NCBI RefSeq assembly: GCF_002833405.1
Contig: NZ_CP025135.1
Span: 3,267,501-3,331,500, forward strand
Source: Planococcus sp. MB-3u-03
GTDB lineage: Bacteria; Bacillota; Bacilli; Bacillales_A; Planococcaceae
Reading direction: 5' to 3'
DNA length: 64,000 nucleotides
Below, one piece after another: positions 17,017-25,659 of the stretch; within the stretch, counting starts at the first letter, position 1; every line of letters begins with the position of its first letter. A model generated the notes under the pieces. It ran no database searches, was not told the origin of the DNA, and worked only from the letters and a program-made list of their open reading frames with translations. A program made the translations under genes and the position numbers.

Positions 17017-17580
17017 TTATGTTCGGTTCGCGCTGTGGAACGGGCAGCTGATTATATGATCGTCGACCATTCCTATTGCCTGAAGAAACGAATAGCTCGT
17101 GACCGGGCCGACGAATTTAAAGCCGCGTTTTTTCAAATCTTTGCTGAGCTTTACCGACAATTCCGATTGGGCGGGAATCTGCCCGTCTGATTGCCATTCG
17201 TTGATCACCGCTTGGCCGTCTGTGAAACTCCATAGATACTCGGCAAAACTCGCGAATTCGGATTGGATTTCCTTCACCGCCCGTGCATTCGTGCGCACGG
17301 ATTGGAGCTTGGCACCGTGTTTGATCACGCCGTATTGCTCCTTGATCTCAGCAAGCGCTTCATCCGTCAATGCGGCGCAATAATCTATATCGAAATTGTG
17401 AAAAGCGTCTTTGTAGCTATCGCGTTTTGACAGCACGATCTGCCAGGACAAGCCTGCTTGGGCGCCTTCCAAGCTCAGCATTTCAAATAAATAACGTTCA
17501 TCGCGGCTCGGCCGGCACCATTCTTCGTTGTGGTAGGCTTGCATCCGTTCGTCGCTTTTTGGCCATTCGCATTGCGCCAT
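17017..17580 (-). CDS. tag: DNA-3-methyladenine glycosylase I
   Basis: A 187-residue base-excision repair enzyme that removes N3-methyladenine from DNA. The zinc-binding residues of the E. coli enzyme are all present at the right spacing: Cys4, His17, and near the C-terminus His and Cys four apart in DDHIISC. The motif EGAQAGLSWQIVLSKRDSYKDAFHNFD is the helix-hairpin-helix region with the base-recognition aromatic residues. Start at 17580 (AAGAGGTG five bases upstream); the in-frame ATG 16 codons earlier lacks a site. Confidence 0.94.
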   Translation of the reverse strand: MAQCEWPKSDERMQAYHNEEWCRPSRDERYLFEMLSLEGAQAGLSWQIVLSKRDSYKDAFHNFDIDYCAALTDEALAEIKEQYGVIKHGAKLQSVRTNARAVKEIQSEFASFAEYLWSFTDGQAVINEWQSDGQIPAQSELSVKLSKDLKKRGFKFVGPVTSYSFLQAIGMVDDHIISCPFHSANRT

Positions 17581-17642
17581 TGGAGCACCTCTTCCTGTTT
17601 TTTTTATGATGAAAAAAAGAAGCGGCAATCCTTCCCGCTTCT

Positions 17643-17843
17643 TTACCGATGATCGTCTTCCGGCGTTTCCCGGTCCTCTACTTTGACGCTTTTTACAGGC
17701 GTTTGTTGATTCGGCACATCATCCACTTTATTGGACTTGCTCTTTTTCAGCATCACAAGGATACTGCCGACCAAAAGCCCGGTAATGAGCAGAAAAAGGC
17801 CAAAGATGATGAGCGCCACCGTAATCCCACCAGGCATTTCCAT
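17643..17843 (-). CDS. Small single-pass membrane protein
   Basis: 66 residues: a 25-residue N-terminal hydrophobic helix (about residues 7-31) followed by a Lys-rich then acidic soluble tail (VDDVPNQQTPVKSV...). Good ribosome binding site (AAAGGGGG seven bases upstream). It belongs to a run of four short membrane-protein genes on the same strand (17643-18776) of unknown role. No family recognised. Confidence 0.6.
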   Translation of the reverse strand: MEMPGGITVALIIFGLFLLITGLLVGSILVMLKKSKSNKVDDVPNQQTPVKSVKVEDRETPEDDHR

Positions 17844-17882
17844 TTTTATTTCCCCCTTTCGCTATCGTTCCTTAGGTTCTGT

Positions 17883-18089
17883 TCATTGTTCATTCTCCAG
17901 TTTTTTAACGCGCAATTCCAGTGCCTTGATGCGCTTTTGCAAATCCGTTTCATCCGACTGCAGCTTTTTGTTCTTGTTGGCCGCTGATTTTACGGCAGCT
18001 ACTACCAGCACGATCGCCAAAATGAAAAAGCCCAGAAGGAAGAACGTTGCAATGATATCGCCTATATTGAACATCATCATATTATCCAC
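17883..18089 (-). CDS. Small membrane protein with coiled coil (DUF4083-like)
   Basis: 68 residues: one transmembrane helix (about residues 13-35) followed by a heptad-like, Lys/Glu-rich coiled coil (QKRIKALELRVKKLENE). The layout recalls DUF4083 proteins of Bacillus; the family link is tentative. A weak ribosome binding site (AAGGGGATATGAATT) precedes the ATG. Confidence 0.6.
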   Translation of the reverse strand: MDNMMMFNIGDIIATFFLLGFFILAIVLVVAAVKSAANKNKKLQSDETDLQKRIKALELRVKKLENEQ

Positions 18090-18217
18090 AATTCATATCC
18101 CCTTCCAATCTTGGTGTAAACTTCTACAAACTTTACAGAAAACCCTTTTATCGCGGCATGCAGTCAATATTAAAAGCCGCTTTCATAAATCCCCTTGAAA
18201 TTAAAATTCATTCAACT

Positions 18218-18262
18218 CACTAAAAAGCCGAAACCCTCACGAAGGGCTTCGGCTTTTTAGTG
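18218..18262 (-). terminator. Terminator downstream of the small membrane protein gene
   Basis: CTAAAAAGCCGAA-CCCT...AGGG-TTCGGCTTTTTAG, a strong symmetrical hairpin with A and T runs on both sides. Confidence 0.8.
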
Positions 18263-18276
18263 TTCAAGCGACGTGT

Positions 18277-18501
18277 CTATCGCATCATTTCGTTAACGAA
18301 ATACAGCTGATAAACAGCAGGCAGCAATAACGCGACGGTTAAACAAATCACGGCCGCGATTTTCGATTGTTTGCGTACGCGCCCATCTTCCGATTTCAAT
18401 TGCTCGAAAAACGTTAACGTAAAGTAAAAGCTGGCCACAAACAAAAGGGCTGAAACGATGCCCATCCAACTGCCCATTCCAAACATCCCAATATTCGACA
18501 T
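18277..18501 (-). CDS. Small two-helix membrane protein
   Basis: 74 residues with two hydrophobic segments (about 9-30 and 47-66) separated by a charged cytoplasmic loop (EQLKSEDGRVRKQSK). I chose the ATG at 18501 because GGGGGAGC lies four bases upstream; six codons earlier there is an ATG without a site. Unknown family. It lies 35 bp downstream of the DUF3953 gene and is likely co-transcribed with it. Confidence 0.6.
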   Translation of the reverse strand: MSNIGMFGMGSWMGIVSALLFVASFYFTLTFFEQLKSEDGRVRKQSKIAAVICLTVALLLPAVYQLYFVNEMMR

Positions 18502-18536
18502 CCCGCTCCCCCATTTCATACCTGATTAGGCCTTCG

Positions 18537-18776
18537 TTAAGTCGCCAAGAACAAGTTTTGCCATGAGACAGTCAATAAAAACAGCGAAATGACCACGAAA
18601 GCATAACCCCAGAATTCTTTTTGGTTTTTCTCGATCCGTTCGAATCCTGCAACGAGCATGAACAATCCCGCGAGCAGCATGACGAGCGGCGTCAAAACCA
18701 ATTTTTCGGTAAATAATGTATAGCTTCCTATTCCGATAACACTTAATTGAAGGATAATCCGAATTATTTTCAGCAT
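18537..18776 (-). CDS. DUF3953-like membrane protein
   Basis: 79 residues with two or three hydrophobic helices and the central FMLVAGFERIEKNQKEFWGYAFV pattern that I associate with DUF3953 proteins of Bacillus. Function unknown. It is the first of the small-membrane-protein genes in transcription order. Confidence 0.65.
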   Translation of the reverse strand: MLKIIRIILQLSVIGIGSYTLFTEKLVLTPLVMLLAGLFMLVAGFERIEKNQKEFWGYAFVVISLFLLTVSWQNLFLAT

Positions 18777-18955
18777 CGCTATTCCCCATTCTTACGCAAC
18801 TGCTCCAATGCGTATTGGCGCATCCGGGCAGTCTATAAATTCCCATTTTTTTCATCCTATCATTTTTAAGGAATCAAAGGAATATGAAGATGGAAATTTG
18901 AGGAAATAGATAGTCGTTTTCATAAAAAAGAACGCGGCTCCTGCTTTAGCCCGCC

Positions 18956-19300
18956 TTATTTCATATGATTTCGGATATGGCGGGGAATCATGACCGCTTC
19001 GACCGATAAATCGACCGCTTCGAAGTCTGGATCGATGCATTCCTGCCAGTACGCCATGTGTTTTTCGTCAATCCAATGCGTTGAGGTTTCCACCGCCTGC
19101 CCGCCTTCCCCCTGCACCGAATACCAATACAAATACTCAGCCCCATCCAGCGTTTCCCGGAAAATGGTCTCGACGTACATGTTCTCCCCTTCCAAGGTCA
19201 CAAGGACTTCCTCCATATGATTGTTCAAGAACTTTAGCCATTCATCTACCACTTCCGACTTTCCTTTTTTCACGCGAAACCGCGTCAATTCAACATTCAC
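18956..19300 (-). CDS. DUF6176 family protein
   Basis: A 114-residue soluble protein with a ferredoxin-like, dimeric alpha/beta-barrel look: ELTRFRVKKGKSEVVDEWLKFL at the start, and a strand with YVETIFRETLDGAEYLYWYSVQG. The family is common in Bacillota and has no known function. Monocistronic, divergent from the siderophore-binding protein gene. Confidence 0.7.
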   Translation of the reverse strand: MNVELTRFRVKKGKSEVVDEWLKFLNNHMEEVLVTLEGENMYVETIFRETLDGAEYLYWYSVQGEGGQAVETSTHWIDEKHMAYWQECIDPDFEAVDLSVEAVMIPRHIRNHMK

Positions 19301-19385
19301 CTAAACCACTTCCTTCGAAGTTTTTTAAAATTGCTCAAGATGGCAGAAAACAACAAGCTTGGCGAAATTATCTTCCATAAGTTTA

Positions 19386-19414
19386 TTGACAATACACGAG
19401 TAGCGAAGTAGGAT
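19386..19414 (+). promoter_or_regulatory. Promoter of the siderophore-binding protein gene
   Basis: TTGACA-N17-TAGGAT on the plus strand, just upstream of the Fur box. Confidence 0.6.
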
Positions 19415-19431
19415 AAAACAAGAATCTAATT

Positions 19432-19450
19432 GAAAATGATTATCATTATT
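19432..19450 (+). promoter_or_regulatory. Fur box
   Basis: GAAAATGATTATCATTATT matches the 19-bp Fur consensus (GATAATGATTATCATTATC) at 17 of 19 positions. It lies just after the expected transcription start, so iron-loaded Fur would block transcription. Confidence 0.85.
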
Positions 19451-19484
19451 GATTGATCATTCTCGATCAAAGGAGAAGAAGAAC

Positions 19485-20417
19485 TTGAAAAAATCAGGAT
19501 TATTGTTCGTGCTTTTATTGTTACTGGCCGTACTCGCCGCTTGTGGCTCTGCTGAATCGTCAGAAGATACAGGCGCTGCAGAACCGGAACAAGATGCAGC
19601 AGCGGAGACATTTATATACGAATCGGAAACAGGCGCCGTTGAAGTGCCGACAGACCCGCAGCGCATTATCGCCTTGACGAACGGGCCGAATGTCTTGGCG
19701 CTTGAAGGCAATATCGTCGGCATCGACGAATGGACCAATGCCAACCCGCTTTTTGAAGATATGCTGTCCGATGTGGAAATCGTCACGGAAGACAATCTGG
19801 AGAAAATCATCGAATTGGATCCGGACCTCATCATTGCAGGCACACACATGAAAAATCTCGACAAGATGAGCGAAATTGCACCGACCGTTGCTTTCACGTG
19901 GGGCAAACTCGGTTATTTGGATCAGCAAGTCGAAATCGGCAAATTGCTCAATAAAGAACAGGAAGCGACAGATTGGGTCGCTGATTTCCAAAACCGCGCA
20001 CAAGCTGCCGGTGAAGAAATCCGCGCCAAAATCGGTGAAGACGCCACTGTTTCGGTCATCGAAAGCGGCAATAAGGAATTCTATGTATTCGGTGATAATT
20101 ACGCACGCGGCACCGAAATTCTCTATCAGGAAATGGGCTTGAACATGCCGGAAAAAGTCGAGGAACTTGCCCTTGAAGCAGGCGTCCACACCTTCTCGCT
20201 CGAAGTATTGCCTGACTTTGCAGGGGATTACGTCGTCCTCAGCAAAAATCCGGATGTCGACAACTCATTCATGGAAACCGATGTCTGGAACAATATCCCT
20301 GCCGTAAGCGAAGAGCGCGTCATTGAAATCAATACGAAAGCTTCGACGTACAGCGACCCGATCACCCTGGACCATCTGCTCGGTATCTTTGAAGAAGGAT
20401 TCCTTGCCGGTAATTAA
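19485..20417 (+). CDS. Iron-siderophore ABC transporter substrate-binding lipoprotein
   Basis: A 310-residue lipoprotein of the FhuD/FeuA class (type III helical-backbone binding protein). The signal peptide ends in the lipobox LAAC (about residue 20). The mature part begins with the family phrase VPTDPQRIIALTNGPNVLALEGNIVGIDEW, and IIELDPDLIIAG is the conserved first-lobe motif. It captures a ferric siderophore at the cell surface and delivers it to a permease encoded elsewhere; none is in this window. Which siderophore is unknown. The start is TTG at 19485, with AAGGAG nine bases upstream. An upstream ATG in frame overlaps the Fur box and has no site. A Fur box and sigma-A promoter precede it. 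Confidence 0.92.
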   Translation: MKKSGLLFVLLLLLAVLAACGSAESSEDTGAAEPEQDAAAETFIYESETGAVEVPTDPQRIIALTNGPNVLALEGNIVGIDEWTNANPLFEDMLSDVEIVTEDNLEKIIELDPDLIIAGTHMKNLDKMSEIAPTVAFTWGKLGYLDQQVEIGKLLNKEQEATDWVADFQNRAQAAGEEIRAKIGEDATVSVIESGNKEFYVFGDNYARGTEILYQEMGLNMPEKVEELALEAGVHTFSLEVLPDFAGDYVVLSKNPDVDNSFMETDVWNNIPAVSEERVIEINTKASTYSDPITLDHLLGIFEEGFLAGN

Positions 20418-20424
20418 GCCATTT

Positions 20425-20484
20425 GAAAGCCCCCGTCCGAACGGACTTCCACACCCCCCGGAAGCCGTTCGGACGGGGGCTTTC
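20425..20484. terminator. Strong bidirectional terminator
   Basis: A 20-bp perfect stem starting GAAAGCCCCCGTCCG, with a loop of about 20 nt, between the convergent siderophore-binding protein and zinc-ribbon genes. Confidence 0.85.
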
Positions 20485-20485
20485 G

Positions 20486-20656
20486 TTATGTTTTGCTTTT
20501 GGCGCATGCATCACACGTAAACTTGCCCTCTAGTTTTAAATACGCTTTGACCTCCGCGAACCCTTTGCGCTTCGGATAGCGCATCTGGATATGCACTACT
20601 TCATCGCCTTCGATTTCCCTGCCGCACACTTGGCATTTCGGTGCTTGATTGAACAT
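20486..20656 (-). CDS. Small zinc-ribbon protein
   Basis: 56 residues with two CxxC pairs (CQVCG near the start, CDACA near the end), so a single zinc ribbon is expected. Similar short proteins in Bacillus are often labelled as ferric hydroxamate transporter components, which the sequence does not support. The start is the third of three consecutive ATG codons, because GGGAGGG lies six bases upstream of it. Function unknown. Confidence 0.65.
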   Translation of the reverse strand: MFNQAPKCQVCGREIEGDEVVHIQMRYPKRKGFAEVKAYLKLEGKFTCDACAKSKT

Positions 20657-20678
20657 CATCATCCCTCCCACTTGATGG

Positions 20679-21233
20679 TTATTGTTTTAAGCGTTCCGAT
20701 AAGCCTTGGTCGTCCGTATAAGTGAACTTGCCGATTTTGCCTTCCTGGACAGTCGAGAATAGCACGACGCCTCCCACTTCAGCACGCTGCTCTTTTCCGC
20801 CTTTTTTCTGAAACACCACTTCTGCCGTGAACAGGTAGCGGTTCGCCACCGTCTCGCTCAACTCGATGTCTACATCTTCCAGGCGCAGCTCGTAGCCGTA
20901 AATATCAGCCAACCCCGGAAAATAGGTACCGAATACCCGCATGAACTGATCCAATTCGTTGTCAGTGAAATAGGCTCCGTATTTGTCGTCCACTTGCTGT
21001 TCAAATGCCTCATTCACTTCGACGCCGTCCACGATTTGTTTGTTGGCAGGATTCCACATCGCCTCTAAAAACTCCTCGTCCGGCCCGTTGAATTGCAGCT
21101 CCAATACGCGCTCAATCGTCTCCATTTTTGGGTCGTCCGCTTTCGCCGCCATACACCCGCACACGGTAAACAATGCCGCGAGCACGGCCAGCCCAGCCAA
21201 CGCCAATTTCAGTTTGCTTGCTCCTTTCTGCAT
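20679..21233 (-). CDS. Putative lipoprotein
   Basis: 184 residues with an N-terminal signal helix (KLKLALAGLAVLAALFTVCGC) whose lipobox is VCGC. The mature domain is about 150 residues, mixed alpha/beta, with repeated acidic stretches. Unknown family. Start at 21233, nine bases downstream of AAAGGAG. It ends 22 bp before the zinc-ribbon gene on the same strand, so the two are probably one transcript. Confidence 0.7.
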   Translation of the reverse strand: MQKGASKLKLALAGLAVLAALFTVCGCMAAKADDPKMETIERVLELQFNGPDEEFLEAMWNPANKQIVDGVEVNEAFEQQVDDKYGAYFTDNELDQFMRVFGTYFPGLADIYGYELRLEDVDIELSETVANRYLFTAEVVFQKKGGKEQRAEVGGVVLFSTVQEGKIGKFTYTDDQGLSERLKQ

Positions 21234-21337
21234 TCCGACCATCTCCTTTGTTTATACTACGAAATAACTAGAGTTAAGTTTCAATTTTCTGGCATATAAG
21301 GGAGTTGTTTCGAAATGGCTTTTATATCTAAAAACCG

Positions 21338-21390
21338 AAAAACGCCTTTCAGTCCACTCCCCCTAAGGTTCGCAAGCTGAAAGGCGTTTC
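21338..21390 (-). terminator. Terminator of the M42 peptidase gene
   Basis: A 13-bp stem AAACGCCTTTCAG/CTGAAAGGCGTTT with a 24-nt loop, ending 11 bp from the peptidase stop codon. Confidence 0.75.
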
Positions 21391-21400
21391 TGGAATCCTA

Positions 21401-22480
21401 TTAGGTATCCAGGAAGCTTTTTCCGTTTAATTCATTCGACGATAAAATAAAGTGTTTCACCAACTCCACTGTGTGATCCAAATCTTCCAGGTCCACGATT
21501 TCAATCGGTGTATGCGTATAACGGGAAGGAATGGAGACGACGCCGGACGAGACGCCTTTATGTGTCATATGGATCGCCCCAGCATCTGTGCCGATGCCCA
21601 TAAAGATTTCCTGTTGATACGGGATCGCTTGCTCGGTGGCCACTTTTTCCAACAGCCCCGTCACCAAAGGATGCGAAATCAAAGATTTATCCGTAATCTT
21701 AATGCACGGCCCAGCGCCCAGTTTTCGGGTGCCGGTCATGAGCACATCATTCGTGTCGCTCGTCGGCGTTGTATCGATCGCCAAAGCGAAATCCGGCTGC
21801 AGGTTTGCGCTTAAGACGGAAGCACCGCGCAGCCCGACCTCTTCCTGTACAGTGAAGGCGAAATGGATATCGCCATGGGCCAAATCGGCTGCTTGATGGA
21901 ATTCATTGATCAACTCCATCAAGACGGCACAACCGGCACGGTCATCCAAGGCTTTTCCGACGACGCGGTTTTGCTTGGCATCGCCGATCAGCTTCAATTC
22001 GCTGCCGTAACTCACCGGCTGGCCGACTCTGACGCCCATTTGCGCAACTTCTTCAGGCGAAGCCGCTCCGATATCGATATACAGCTCCCTGTGCGAAGCG
22101 ATGCGCTTCGGGTCGTCCCATTTCACGTAATGGACAGCGAGTGTTCCGATCACGCCTTGAATATAGCCGTCATCGCCTTTGACCGTCACCGGCTGGGCCA
22201 ACAAGGTGCGGTTATCGAATCCGCCGAGCTGTTCAAAGCGCAGCGTGCCATTCGCTTCGACTTTTTTGACGATAAAGCCGACTTCATCCGAATGCGCGGC
22301 AAGCAGAATCGACGGCAAGGAAGCATCCGTCGCCGGAATTGTCGCGATGATGTTGCCGAGCGAGTCCACTTCGCAAGACGCCACTTTCCCTTCTATTTCA
22401 GCCTTGATATAGCGTTGTACATCTTGCTCGAAGCCGCTTGGCCCCACCAATCCACATAAATCCTTCAATACTTTATACAC
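21401..22480 (-). CDS. M42 family metallopeptidase (glutamyl aminopeptidase/endoglucanase-like)
   Basis: A 359-residue di-metal aminopeptidase that trims peptides in the cytosol, usually as a 12-mer. Metal and catalytic residues are in place: AAHSDEVGF (His, Asp), GKALDDRAGC (bridging Asp), VQEEVGLRG (general base Glu), ALAIDTT (Asp) and SRYTHTPIE (His). The start is GTG with GGAG upstream. The gene lies 18 bp downstream of the peptide-binding lipoprotein gene on the same strand, which fits peptide uptake followed by hydrolysis. Confidence 0.93.
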   Translation of the reverse strand: MYKVLKDLCGLVGPSGFEQDVQRYIKAEIEGKVASCEVDSLGNIIATIPATDASLPSILLAAHSDEVGFIVKKVEANGTLRFEQLGGFDNRTLLAQPVTVKGDDGYIQGVIGTLAVHYVKWDDPKRIASHRELYIDIGAASPEEVAQMGVRVGQPVSYGSELKLIGDAKQNRVVGKALDDRAGCAVLMELINEFHQAADLAHGDIHFAFTVQEEVGLRGASVLSANLQPDFALAIDTTPTSDTNDVLMTGTRKLGAGPCIKITDKSLISHPLVTGLLEKVATEQAIPYQQEIFMGIGTDAGAIHMTHKGVSSGVVSIPSRYTHTPIEIVDLEDLDHTVELVKHFILSSNELNGKSFLDT

Positions 22481-22498
22481 AATTGCTCAACTCCATGC

Positions 22499-24127
22499 TT
22501 AGTTTGATAAGTACACATCGGTCATTAAATCGTTGCTCATCGGATGCGGGTTGTAATCTTCCACATAATCACTTTGTGCCAAAGGCGGTGTCGTATAAGC
22601 GAGCATCACCCACGGGGCGTCTTCCTGGAACAATTGCTGGGCTTCCTGGTACAGCTCTGTCCGCTTGTCCTGGTCAATCGTTTCACGTGCTTCTGTAATT
22701 AAGGACGTGAATTCGTCGCTCTTATAAAACGCGATGTTTTGTGCCGGCACTTCGGCGTTTGTTTTGCTGAGGTTCGGATACAGGAAGTTGTCCGGATCGG
22801 CCATAACCCCAGTCCAGCCATACATGGCCATGCTGTGCTTGCCGTTCTTTGTGTCTTCCAAATAAGTGGCCCATTCCGACGACACGATTTCTGCCGTGAT
22901 GCCGATTTCAGCCAAGTCCGATTGGATCGCTTCCGCAATTTTCATCGGTTCTGGCAAATACGGGCGCGGGTTGCTCATCGTATGCAGTTCCGTTGTAAAG
23001 CCGTCTTCGAAGCCAGCTTCCGCCAATAGTTTTTTCGCTTCTTCTATATTGTAATCGTATTTCTCCAGCGATTCGTCGTGGCTCCAGAGAGACGGTGGCA
23101 ACGGGCTTGTTGCCGGGTCTGCCAATCCGTTGTAAAAGGCATCGACAATTTCCTCTTTATCGATGGCCATATTGATGGCTTTTCGCACCAAGGGGTCATC
23201 GAATGGCTCTTTTTCCATATTGAACGCCATATAGCCGATATTGAAACTTGGCCGTTTGATCAGCTCAATGCCTTCCGTGTCTTCAACAATCGTCGTATCG
23301 CTTGCATTCATCCCGTCCACAATATCGATTTCCCCAGTCTGCAAAGCATTCAAGCGAGCAGAGTTCTCGGGAATGACTTGGTAGATGACTTGGTCGAGAT
23401 AAGGCTTCCCTTCCATCCAATAGTCTTCATTTTTGGACAGCGCGATGGTGTTATTGCGGTTCCATTCCTCAAACTTGAACGGGCCGGTTCCGACTGGGTT
23501 CTCGCCGATGCCAGCGCCGTGCTGTTCGATCGCTGCAGGGCTTGCAATCCCGAACATGGAAATCGCCAAATAGCTAAGGAACGGTGCGGTTTTTCTCTTC
23601 AATACAATTTCAAGTTCGTATTCGCCGGTCGCTGTCACTGATTCAATCAGGTGGTTTTCGTCTCCTTTAAACCCGCCGTACAGGAATGGATAATAAGGAA
23701 AATCCCCTTCATGGTACGGGTTTTCCGGATCCATCCAGCGCTCGAAATTAAAGACGACGGCGTCTGCGTTAAAATCGGTGCCGTCATGGAACTTCACGCC
23801 TTCGCGCAACTGGAATGTCCAAGTCAAACCATCCTCGCTCGAACTGTATTCAGTCGCGAGTTTCGGCTGAAGCTCCAAATTATGGTCATACTCCAAGAGT
23901 GTTTCATATATATTGTGCGTGACCCGGATCGATTCGCCGTCTGTCACATTGATCGGATCCAAACTGACCGAATCGGCGCCGCGCCCATAAACCAAGGTCC
24001 CGCCGCTTTTCTCGTCTTCAGATGCAGTGCCGCCACCACTTTCCGTATTGTCGCTGGAACATCCAGCCAATAATACGATTCCGAATGCGATGAAAAAATA
24101 AAATAATTGACGAATTTTCTTTTCCAA
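22499..24127 (-). CDS. Peptide ABC transporter substrate-binding lipoprotein (DppA/OppA type)
   Basis: A 542-residue extracellular lipoprotein of binding-protein family SBP_bac_5. The signal helix ends in the lipobox LLAGC. The mature part carries LRDGVKFHDG-type phrases (here LREGVKFHDGTDFNADAVVF), GTGPFKFEEW and NMAIDKEEIV, all standard for this family. No permease or ATPase gene adjoins; the M42 peptidase gene follows directly. The start is TTG at 24127, where AAAGGAGG is ten bases upstream; longer readings from upstream ATG codons lack a site and would hide the signal peptide. Confidence 0.88.
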   Translation of the reverse strand: MEKKIRQLFYFFIAFGIVLLAGCSSDNTESGGGTASEDEKSGGTLVYGRGADSVSLDPINVTDGESIRVTHNIYETLLEYDHNLELQPKLATEYSSSEDGLTWTFQLREGVKFHDGTDFNADAVVFNFERWMDPENPYHEGDFPYYPFLYGGFKGDENHLIESVTATGEYELEIVLKRKTAPFLSYLAISMFGIASPAAIEQHGAGIGENPVGTGPFKFEEWNRNNTIALSKNEDYWMEGKPYLDQVIYQVIPENSARLNALQTGEIDIVDGMNASDTTIVEDTEGIELIKRPSFNIGYMAFNMEKEPFDDPLVRKAINMAIDKEEIVDAFYNGLADPATSPLPPSLWSHDESLEKYDYNIEEAKKLLAEAGFEDGFTTELHTMSNPRPYLPEPMKIAEAIQSDLAEIGITAEIVSSEWATYLEDTKNGKHSMAMYGWTGVMADPDNFLYPNLSKTNAEVPAQNIAFYKSDEFTSLITEARETIDQDKRTELYQEAQQLFQEDAPWVMLAYTTPPLAQSDYVEDYNPHPMSNDLMTDVYLSN

Positions 24128-24261
24128 CCGGCTTCCGCCTCCTTTTTTTCGCTCTCTTTCTCTAGCACAGTAAAGTTTTAGAGAAAACAAGATACGTCCA
24201 AGTATAAAGTTATTGGAATTGATTTTCAAATCTATTTTTTCAGAATTTTGTTTATATGCAT

Positions 24262-24293
24262 CAAAAAAAACACCCACTTATGCAGTGAGTGTC
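24262..24293 (-). terminator. Terminator of the yxjI-like gene
   Basis: An imperfect CACTCACTGC...GTGGGTG hairpin followed by T8 on the minus strand, about 40 bp beyond the stop codon. Confidence 0.65.
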
Positions 24294-24329
24294 GCAGGCT
24301 ATCATCAACTTAATCATTATAATCGGTCG

Positions 24330-24818
24330 TCAGCTTGAAGCAGCCGCTGCCTGGTCCGCTTTTACGCAATCGATGGCCACGACGAGCGAAATGATCAGAT
24401 GCTCCATCGTTTCATCGAGGATGTCTACTTGATACGTGTCTCCCCAGCTGAGCCATTGCTTGCTTACCGAACCGATGACTTGTCCGTGCCGAAGGATATC
24501 GAAGGTCATTTCCCACCAATTCCCCTGAACATCGATACCTTCCGCTTCAATGGCATAGCGCGGCTTTAAAAAAGTGAACTCTTTCTTGATCATGACTGCT
24601 TCCTGCCCGTCCACTTCCACAAAGAAAGTCGGCAAGAAACTGAAGGTCTTTTTCGTGATAAGCCCGATTTCCTGGTTTTCTGCATCCAAGATCGAAAAGG
24701 TCTTCGGTATTTTCAAAAAACTGCCTTCCACGAAATACTGATCCTGTTCTTGTTCGTCTTTCACTGTGAACTTCTCGCTCAAACTGAACACTTTTTGTTT
24801 GATGTAGAGTTGCTTCAT
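24330..24818 (-). CDS. LURP-one-related protein (YxjI-like)
   Basis: 162 residues with the Tubby-like beta-barrel pattern of the LURP-one family: YIKQKVFSLSEKFTVKDEQ at the start, then alternating strands and WWEMTFDILRHGQVIGSVSKQWLSWGDTY near the C-terminus. Possibly membrane- or lipid-associated; function unknown. The ATG has GGAAG upstream. Monocistronic. Confidence 0.85.
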   Translation of the reverse strand: MKQLYIKQKVFSLSEKFTVKDEQEQDQYFVEGSFLKIPKTFSILDAENQEIGLITKKTFSFLPTFFVEVDGQEAVMIKKEFTFLKPRYAIEAEGIDVQGNWWEMTFDILRHGQVIGSVSKQWLSWGDTYQVDILDETMEHLIISLVVAIDCVKADQAAAASS

Positions 24819-24906
24819 AATAACTTCCTTTCTATTTTTCGCTGTTATGATCTCTACTTACTTCCAAGCCCATCCGTTTTGTTCCACGTGAAACATCTTC
24901 AAATTC

Positions 24907-25473
24907 TTACACTTTTAAAATTCCCCTGAACCCTCTTGCGGCGTAATAGGAATCCGCTCCGTTATGATAAACAAACACCTGACCATACCTGCAATCGCCA
25001 AAAATCGCCCCGCCTCGTTCCCGGATTTCCTGAGGCGTCTCGAGCCAACTCGAAGTCTTCAAATCGAACTCTCCCAATTTCTGAAGGAGCCTGTACTGGT
25101 CTTCTGTCAATAATTCAATGCCGATTTCAGCTGCCCTGTCGACTGCCGAACTTTCGGGTTTGTTCTTTTTACGCGATTCAAGCGCCGCCCGGTCATAGCA
25201 AAGGCTTCTGCGTCCTGCAGGGCTTTCTTTTGAACAATCGCAAAACAAGAACATCCCGGTCTCTGCTTCATAGCCGATCACATCCGGTTCGCCGCCGGTT
25301 TCTTCCATTTGATGCAAAACCTCTAAGTTCTCCGGGTTTTCGTCCAGCTTCAGCAGGACATTGTCCCAGCCCATCTTCTCGTGGCGCTGCTCGTTTTGTT
25401 CAAAGCGCTGTTTCAAGGTTTCGAGCAAATTTCGGCTTTGCTCTTCGGTTAATTGCTTTTTACCGGCACACAT
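24907..25473 (-). CDS. DUF4256 family protein
   Basis: 188 residues matching DUF4256 throughout (LLETLKQRFEQNEQRHEKM..W, ETGGEPDVIGYEAETGMFLFCDCS, GRRSLCYDRAALESRKK, and the end HNGADSYYAARGFRGILKV). Cytosolic; function unknown. AGGAGG eight bases upstream supports the start at 25473. Confidence 0.88.
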   Translation of the reverse strand: MCAGKKQLTEEQSRNLLETLKQRFEQNEQRHEKMGWDNVLLKLDENPENLEVLHQMEETGGEPDVIGYEAETGMFLFCDCSKESPAGRRSLCYDRAALESRKKNKPESSAVDRAAEIGIELLTEDQYRLLQKLGEFDLKTSSWLETPQEIRERGGAIFGDCRYGQVFVYHNGADSYYAARGFRGILKV

Positions 25474-25611
25474 TTGAAAACCTCCTATCCAAAAGTTGAT
25501 GGTTATTGAGAATCCGTTCTATTATCTGTCTTCTTCCTTACTTTTGACATACTGAGTGATTTCTCCTGCTTATCGGGCCTTTCGAGAAGTGCGAATTTTT
25601 AGGGACATCAA

Positions 25612-25655
25612 AAGGCATCGTTTATGAATTCACTTCATAAACGATGCCTTGTTCT
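25612..25655 (-). terminator. Terminator of the diguanylate cyclase gene
   Basis: A 15-bp perfect stem GGCATCGTTTATGAA with a short loop, directly downstream of the stop codon. Confidence 0.85.
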
Positions 25656-25659
25656 TATT

